Source: Candidatus Moraniibacteriota bacterium (GTDB taxonomy: Bacteria > Patescibacteriota > Minisyncoccia > Moranbacterales > GCA-2747515). Taken from it: a stretch of 40,218 nt of DNA. Every line of letters begins with the position of its first letter. Positions within the stretch are counted from its first letter, which is position 1. The translations under genes were made by a program, and so were the position numbers. The DNA lies in contig JAGLWU010000010.1 in NCBI GenBank assembly GCA_023133275.1, forward strand, positions 1-40,218. The letters are read 5' to 3'. Below are positions 36,046 through 40,218 of this stretch, in pieces. The notes under the pieces are model-generated. The model did no database searches, had not been told where the DNA came from, and was given only the letters and a program-made list of their open reading frames with translations.

Positions 36046-36255
36046 TTAAAGATTAGGATCAATTACAGAAAATTTATCTATTGCTTCAACATCTATTCCC
36101 TTTCTTTGTAATTCATTAAAAAAGTTGTTCATGGAAAAAGTGTGTATTGCCTCAATCGTTACTTTTTCTCCAGAGAAAAGAATTATTTTCAGAGTCAATT
36201 GGTTTGTACCTAATTTTTTCTTTATTTCTTCCCAAATTTGTTTATCAGTTCTCAT
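36046..36255 (-). CDS. Small protein of unknown function, inserted in the atp operon on the opposite strand
   Basis: Start reassigned from 36321 to MRTDKQIWEEIKKKLG; SD AAAGGAG 10-16 nt upstream; own promoter and terminator. Confidence 0.65.
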   Translation of the reverse strand: MRTDKQIWEEIKKKLGTNQLTLKIILFSGEKVTIEAIHTFSMNNFFNELQRKGIDVEAIDKFSVIDPNL

Positions 36256-36311
36256 TTGAAAAATTCTCCTTTTATATGTTGTTGATTCGTGGATTTTTCT
36301 ACGAATATATA

Positions 36312-36340
36312 AATTTAGCATAATGATAATAATAAGTCAA
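36312..36340 (-). promoter_or_regulatory. Promoter TTGACT-17-TAAATT for the minus-strand gene
   Basis: -35 complement at 36335-36340, -10 complement at 36312-36317. Confidence 0.65.
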
Positions 36341-36415
36341 GAGGTAAAAAATTGAAGAAAATTTTAAAATAAATTAACATTTAAATTATCAAAACAATTA
36401 AATAAATTATAAATT

Positions 36416-37909
36416 ATGAAAAATTACATAGTCGATCAATTAAAAAAACAAATTGAGAATTTCGAAACTCAATCTCAAACCGAAAAAGTCGGAAAAGTTT
36501 TAGAAGTAGGGGACGGAGTAGTTCGAGTTGAAGGACTTTCAGATGTAATGAGTCAAGAAATGCTAGAATTTTCCGATGGAAGTTTAGGTGTGGCGTTAAA
36601 TTTAGAGGAAGATCAAGTTGGTGCAATTGTTTTAGGAGATTATAAAGGAATTAAAGAAAGTGATGAGGTAAAATCAACAGGAAAAATTCTTTCCGTACCA
36701 GTTTCTGAAAAAATGATTGGACGAGTGTTAAATCCGCTTGGACAAACAATCGATGGAAAAGAAGAAATTAAAACTGATGAATTTTATCCAATTGAAAAAA
36801 TTGCACCAGGGGTTATTTCTCGAAAATCAGTTCATGAGCCAGTGCAAACTGGAATTAAGGCAATTGATGCGATGATTCCTGTAGGAAGAGGACAACGAGA
36901 ATTAATTATCGGAGATCGACAAACTGGAAAAACAGCTGTGGCAATTGATGCAATCATCAATCAGAAAGGACAGGATATGGTTTGTATTTATGTAGCAATT
37001 GGTCAAAAGGAATCAAAAATTGCTAGAATTGTGGCGGAATTAGAAAAAAATGGAGCAATGGAGTATACAACTGTTATTGTAGCGGGAGCTTCGGATCCTT
37101 CATCTTTTTCATTTATTTCTCCATATTCAGGTTGTGCTCTAGGTGAATATTTTATGGATAAAGGATTGGATGTGATGATTGTTTATGATGATTTGTCAAA
37201 ACATGCGTGGGCTTATCGACAAATTTCTTTAATTTTACGTCGTCCACCGGGGCGAGAGGCTTACCCTGGAGATGTATTCTATTTACATTCTCGTCTTTTA
37301 GAAAGAAGTGCTAAATTGAACGAAGATTTTGGTGGAGGTTCAATGACAGCTTTTCCGATAATCGAAACACAAGCAGGAGATGTTTCTGCTTACATTCCAA
37401 CTAATGTTATTTCTATTACTGATGGGCAAATTTATTTAGAGGCAGATTTGTTTTACAAAGGCATTCGACCAGCGATCAATCCAGGGTTAAGTGTGTCCCG
37501 TGTAGGAGGCTCTGCTCAAACTAAAGCAATGAAAAAAGTAGCTGGAAAATTAAGATTAGATTTGGCACAGTTTAAAGAATTGGAAGCGTTTGCTCAATTT
37601 GGATCTGATTTAGATGAAAAAACTAGAGCACAAATTGAAAGAGGAAGGAGAACAGTTGAAATTCTAAAGCAAGATCAGTATTCGCCACTTTCAATGGAAA
37701 ATCAAGTTGCAATTATTTATGCTTTGATTAATGGATTTTTAGATGATATTGAAGTAAATAAAATTATTGAATGGGAAAAATCTTTTCACAAATTTATGCA
37801 CTCAAGCAAGCGAGAGGTTTTGGAAAATATTGCTGATGAGAAAGAATTAACGGATGAAATTGTTGAAAAATTAGAAAGTGCGATTAAAGATTTCAAGGAA
37901 ACGTTTTAA
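36416..37909 (+). CDS. atpA: F-type ATP synthase subunit alpha
   Basis: [77 protein letters not shown]. Confidence 0.98.
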   Translation: MKNYIVDQLKKQIENFETQSQTEKVGKVLEVGDGVVRVEGLSDVMSQEMLEFSDGSLGVALNLEEDQVGAIVLGDYKGIKESDEVKSTGKILSVPVSEKMIGRVLNPLGQTIDGKEEIKTDEFYPIEKIAPGVISRKSVHEPVQTGIKAIDAMIPVGRGQRELIIGDRQTGKTAVAIDAIINQKGQDMVCIYVAIGQKESKIARIVAELEKNGAMEYTTVIVAGASDPSSFSFISPYSGCALGEYFMDKGLDVMIVYDDLSKHAWAYRQISLILRRPPGREAYPGDVFYLHSRLLERSAKLNEDFGGGSMTAFPIIETQAGDVSAYIPTNVISITDGQIYLEADLFYKGIRPAINPGLSVSRVGGSAQTKAMKKVAGKLRLDLAQFKELEAFAQFGSDLDEKTRAQIERGRRTVEILKQDQYSPLSMENQVAIIYALINGFLDDIEVNKIIEWEKSFHKFMHSSKREVLENIADEKELTDEIVEKLESAIKDFKETF

Positions 37910-37929
37910 TTAATTTAATATTAGGTTCT

Positions 37930-38382
37930 ATGTTAAAGTTTGATATAAATTTTGATTTCAAAAAACGTTTTTTGTATAATCTTTTTAGTATTACTTGGAG
38001 TCGATGGTTTTTGGTTTGTATTTTTGTGATATTTTTTGCTTATATTTTAAATAGGGAGCTAGGAATGTTTTTGAATAGCTTATTTAAATATGTTATACCA
38101 TTTCTTTTTATTGTTTCTCCTTTATATTTGCACTTTTTATCAAAAAATAGAAATGTTAAGTATTTTTTTGATGAGAATAAATTTGGTATTGAATTCGAAA
38201 ATAAAAAGTTAGAAGGAAATAAACAAAGTATTGATAAAATGATTTTTAAACCCAATTATTTCTACTTGTATATAAGATATTCCAAAAATAAGAAAATAAT
38301 ATTCATTGGGACGAAAGATGAGATATTTAGTATGAAAGAGGGATTATCAAAAACTGATTATAAAAAATATTTTATAAATTAA
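37930..38382 (+). CDS. Two-TM membrane protein of unknown function between atpA and atpG
   Basis: 150 aa; hydrophobic WFLVCIFVIFFAYIL and LFKYVIPFLFIVSPLYLHFL, then a soluble tail. Confidence 0.65.
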   Translation: MLKFDINFDFKKRFLYNLFSITWSRWFLVCIFVIFFAYILNRELGMFLNSLFKYVIPFLFIVSPLYLHFLSKNRNVKYFFDENKFGIEFENKKLEGNKQSIDKMIFKPNYFYLYIRYSKNKKIIFIGTKDEIFSMKEGLSKTDYKKYFIN

Positions 38383-38435
38383 TTTTTTTATAAAAAACTC
38401 TTAAATCATAATTCTAAATTTAAAATTATTAAACT

Positions 38436-39392
38436 ATGTCAAATAGTAAAGAAATACAACGGCGAATAAAATCAATCAATAATACTGGAAAAATAACTCG
38501 AGCGATGGAGATGGTTTCAGCTGCAAAAATGCGACGAGCGACGGAAAGTGTTTTGAAAATTCGTCCTTATGCTAAAAGTGCTTGGAATATTTTGACTAAC
38601 TTAGCTCGTTCTTTTGATAAACACGAATCAAAGCTTTTAGAGGTGCGAGAGGTAGAAAAGGTTTTGGTTATTATCATTACTTCTAATCGAGGTTTGTGTG
38701 GATCTTTTAATTCTCAAATTATGAGAAGGATTAGAAATGAAATTGATAATCCAAAAAGTTTGAAAATAAATAGAATTGGAGCGAAAAAAATTGAGCCAAA
38801 AGATTCAAATAAAGAATTGAAAGTCGATTTTGTAACTATTGGAAGGAAAGGTGAAAATTTAGTTGCTAAATTAGGCAAAGAAATAATCGCTTCTTTTCCT
38901 GATTTGACTTATTTACCAGGAATTGAGGCAGTGCGACCGTTGTCGAATTTGGTTATCGAAGAATATGAAAAAGCTAATTATGATAAAGTGGTTATTGCGT
39001 ATACGGATTATATTTCAGTGGTAAAACAGGAGCCGAAAATTCGTCAAATTTTACCTATTTCAAAAATTGATTTGGAAAAGCAAATTATTGAGATGGATAA
39101 TTCAATTGAAGAGCGTGAATTAAAAGAGCCGAAATTTGAGTATAAAGTTGAGCCGAGTCCAAATGAGGTTTTGTCAAATATTTTTCCACGGTTGATTGAG
39201 ATGCAAATTTACCATTCTATTTTGGAGTCGAATGCGTCTAAGGAATCGGCTAGGATGATAGCGATGAGGAATGCGACGGATGCGGCGAAGGAGATGGGTG
39301 AAGATTTAACATTGGCGTATAATCAGATTAGGCAGATGAAGATTACACAAGAAATAGCTGAAATTTCGGCGGGGAGTACAGCTGTGGAATAA
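38436..39392 (+). CDS. atpG: F-type ATP synthase subunit gamma
   Basis: EIQRRIKSINNTGKITRAMEMVSAAKMRRA, TSNRGLCGSFN, C-terminal MRNATDAAKEMGEDLTLAYNQIRQMKITQEIAEISAGSTAV. Confidence 0.97.
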   Translation: MSNSKEIQRRIKSINNTGKITRAMEMVSAAKMRRATESVLKIRPYAKSAWNILTNLARSFDKHESKLLEVREVEKVLVIIITSNRGLCGSFNSQIMRRIRNEIDNPKSLKINRIGAKKIEPKDSNKELKVDFVTIGRKGENLVAKLGKEIIASFPDLTYLPGIEAVRPLSNLVIEEYEKANYDKVVIAYTDYISVVKQEPKIRQILPISKIDLEKQIIEMDNSIEERELKEPKFEYKVEPSPNEVLSNIFPRLIEMQIYHSILESNASKESARMIAMRNATDAAKEMGEDLTLAYNQIRQMKITQEIAEISAGSTAVE

Positions 39393-39428
39393 GTTTATGT
39401 TTTTTTGATTAAATTTATGTAAGAATAT

Positions 39429-40218
39429 ATGAATAAAAAAATTATCTTTGGTTTTATAGGGGTGATTCTTATTGGAATGATCTTTACAATGATTATTTAT
39501 TTTAAAAAAGAAAATGAATCTGTTGAAAATATTAAGGAGTTGGAGCTTTTAGAAAATTCTATTATTATCAATTTTACGGGTCATACAGATACAGTAGTAA
39601 AAGAAGATGTTGAAAATGGTGAAAATAAAAAAGAGGATTTAAATTTAGAAGTTATTTTAGGAGATGATTTTTTTGTTTATAAAAATTCTTCAATAATGAA
39701 GATATATAATTTTAAGACAAGAAAAATTGTTATTGCTAATTTAGAAAATAATACTTATGAAGAATTTTCATTGTATTCAGATTTAGGACTTAGATTATCT
39801 GAATTTAAAAATAGTTCTAGAATAAATGAATTATTAGATCACGGGGATTCTTCATCGGAACAAATTTTAGATAAAACATTATTGGAACATCAATTTTCTT
39901 TACAAGGAGAAAGTTTAGAAAATAATATAAATATATCATTTGAAAATGATAAAACTAGAATGAGTTATTCAGATAAAGATAAACTTTTATTTGAATATAC
40001 AAGGGATTTTTCTGATGACTTAGAAGAAAAATATAAAGTTTCTATAGATGAAATGAAAATGTTTACCAAATTTATAAGGTACTCATTTGGAGGACATCCT
40101 TACATTTTAGATAATATAGTGAGAGAAAAAAATAATGCTATTCCAGAAAATGTAAAGATTACTCAGTATAACTTTATGGATCAGAAAGATTATAATTTGT
40201 TTGTAAATTCAATTGAAA
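39429..40218 (+). CDS. Membrane-anchored protein of unknown function, truncated by the window end
   Basis: Open frame from ATG 39429 to the window end: MNKKIIFGFIGVILIGMIFTMIIYFKKENE...; absent from the ORF track because no stop is reached. Confidence 0.6.
   Translation, partial: MNKKIIFGFIGVILIGMIFTMIIYFKKENESVENIKELELLENSIIINFTGHTDTVVKEDVENGENKKEDLNLEVILGDDFFVYKNSSIMKIYNFKTRKIVIANLENNTYEEFSLYSDLGLRLSEFKNSSRINELLDHGDSSSEQILDKTLLEHQFSLQGESLENNINISFENDKTRMSYSDKDKLLFEYTRDFSDDLEEKYKVSIDEMKMFTKFIRYSFGGHPYILDNIVREKNNAIPENVKITQYNFMDQKDYNLFVNSIE

Noticed and set aside
36256-36321. Annotated start at 36321 for the minus-strand gene in the atp cluster
   Set aside because: It overlaps the predicted -10; the downstream ATG at 36255 has an SD and fits the predicted TSS.

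Overview
AT-rich bacterial chromosome segment of about 40 kb. The look is Patescibacteria/CPR-like, but that is inference only. Nearly all genes are on the + strand. Housekeeping genes: recQ, pheT, gpmA, a DnaQ-like exonuclease, trmD, proS, secA, dxs, def, and an F-type ATP synthase cluster (atpI/Z-B-E-F-H-A-G). Accessory genes: a restriction-modification island, a Cys-rich two-part surface protein, an alpha/beta hydrolase split by an amber codon, an ankyrin-repeat protein, a P-type ATPase, secreted M23 peptidase plus DUF5648-like proteins, and two isolated minus-strand small genes. Main observations: (1) a perfectly conserved GC-rich 20-mer, AAAGCCCGTGCGGCGAGCAC, occurs four times. Every copy is intergenic, in the same orientation, at a transcription-unit boundary, and upstream of a -35/-10 promoter for pheT, proS, secA or the atp operon. 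(2) A 25-codon remnant with a HinP1I-like N-terminus lies between two m5C methyltransferases. (3) The ATP synthase c subunit has a two-carboxylate ion-binding motif of the Na+ type. (4) Long genes shift from A/C-rich at the 5' end to G/T-rich at the 3' end, and the pattern appears to reset at each ORF. (5) The atp cluster is interrupted by unrelated genes. No CRISPR array, rRNA or tRNA was recognised by eye.
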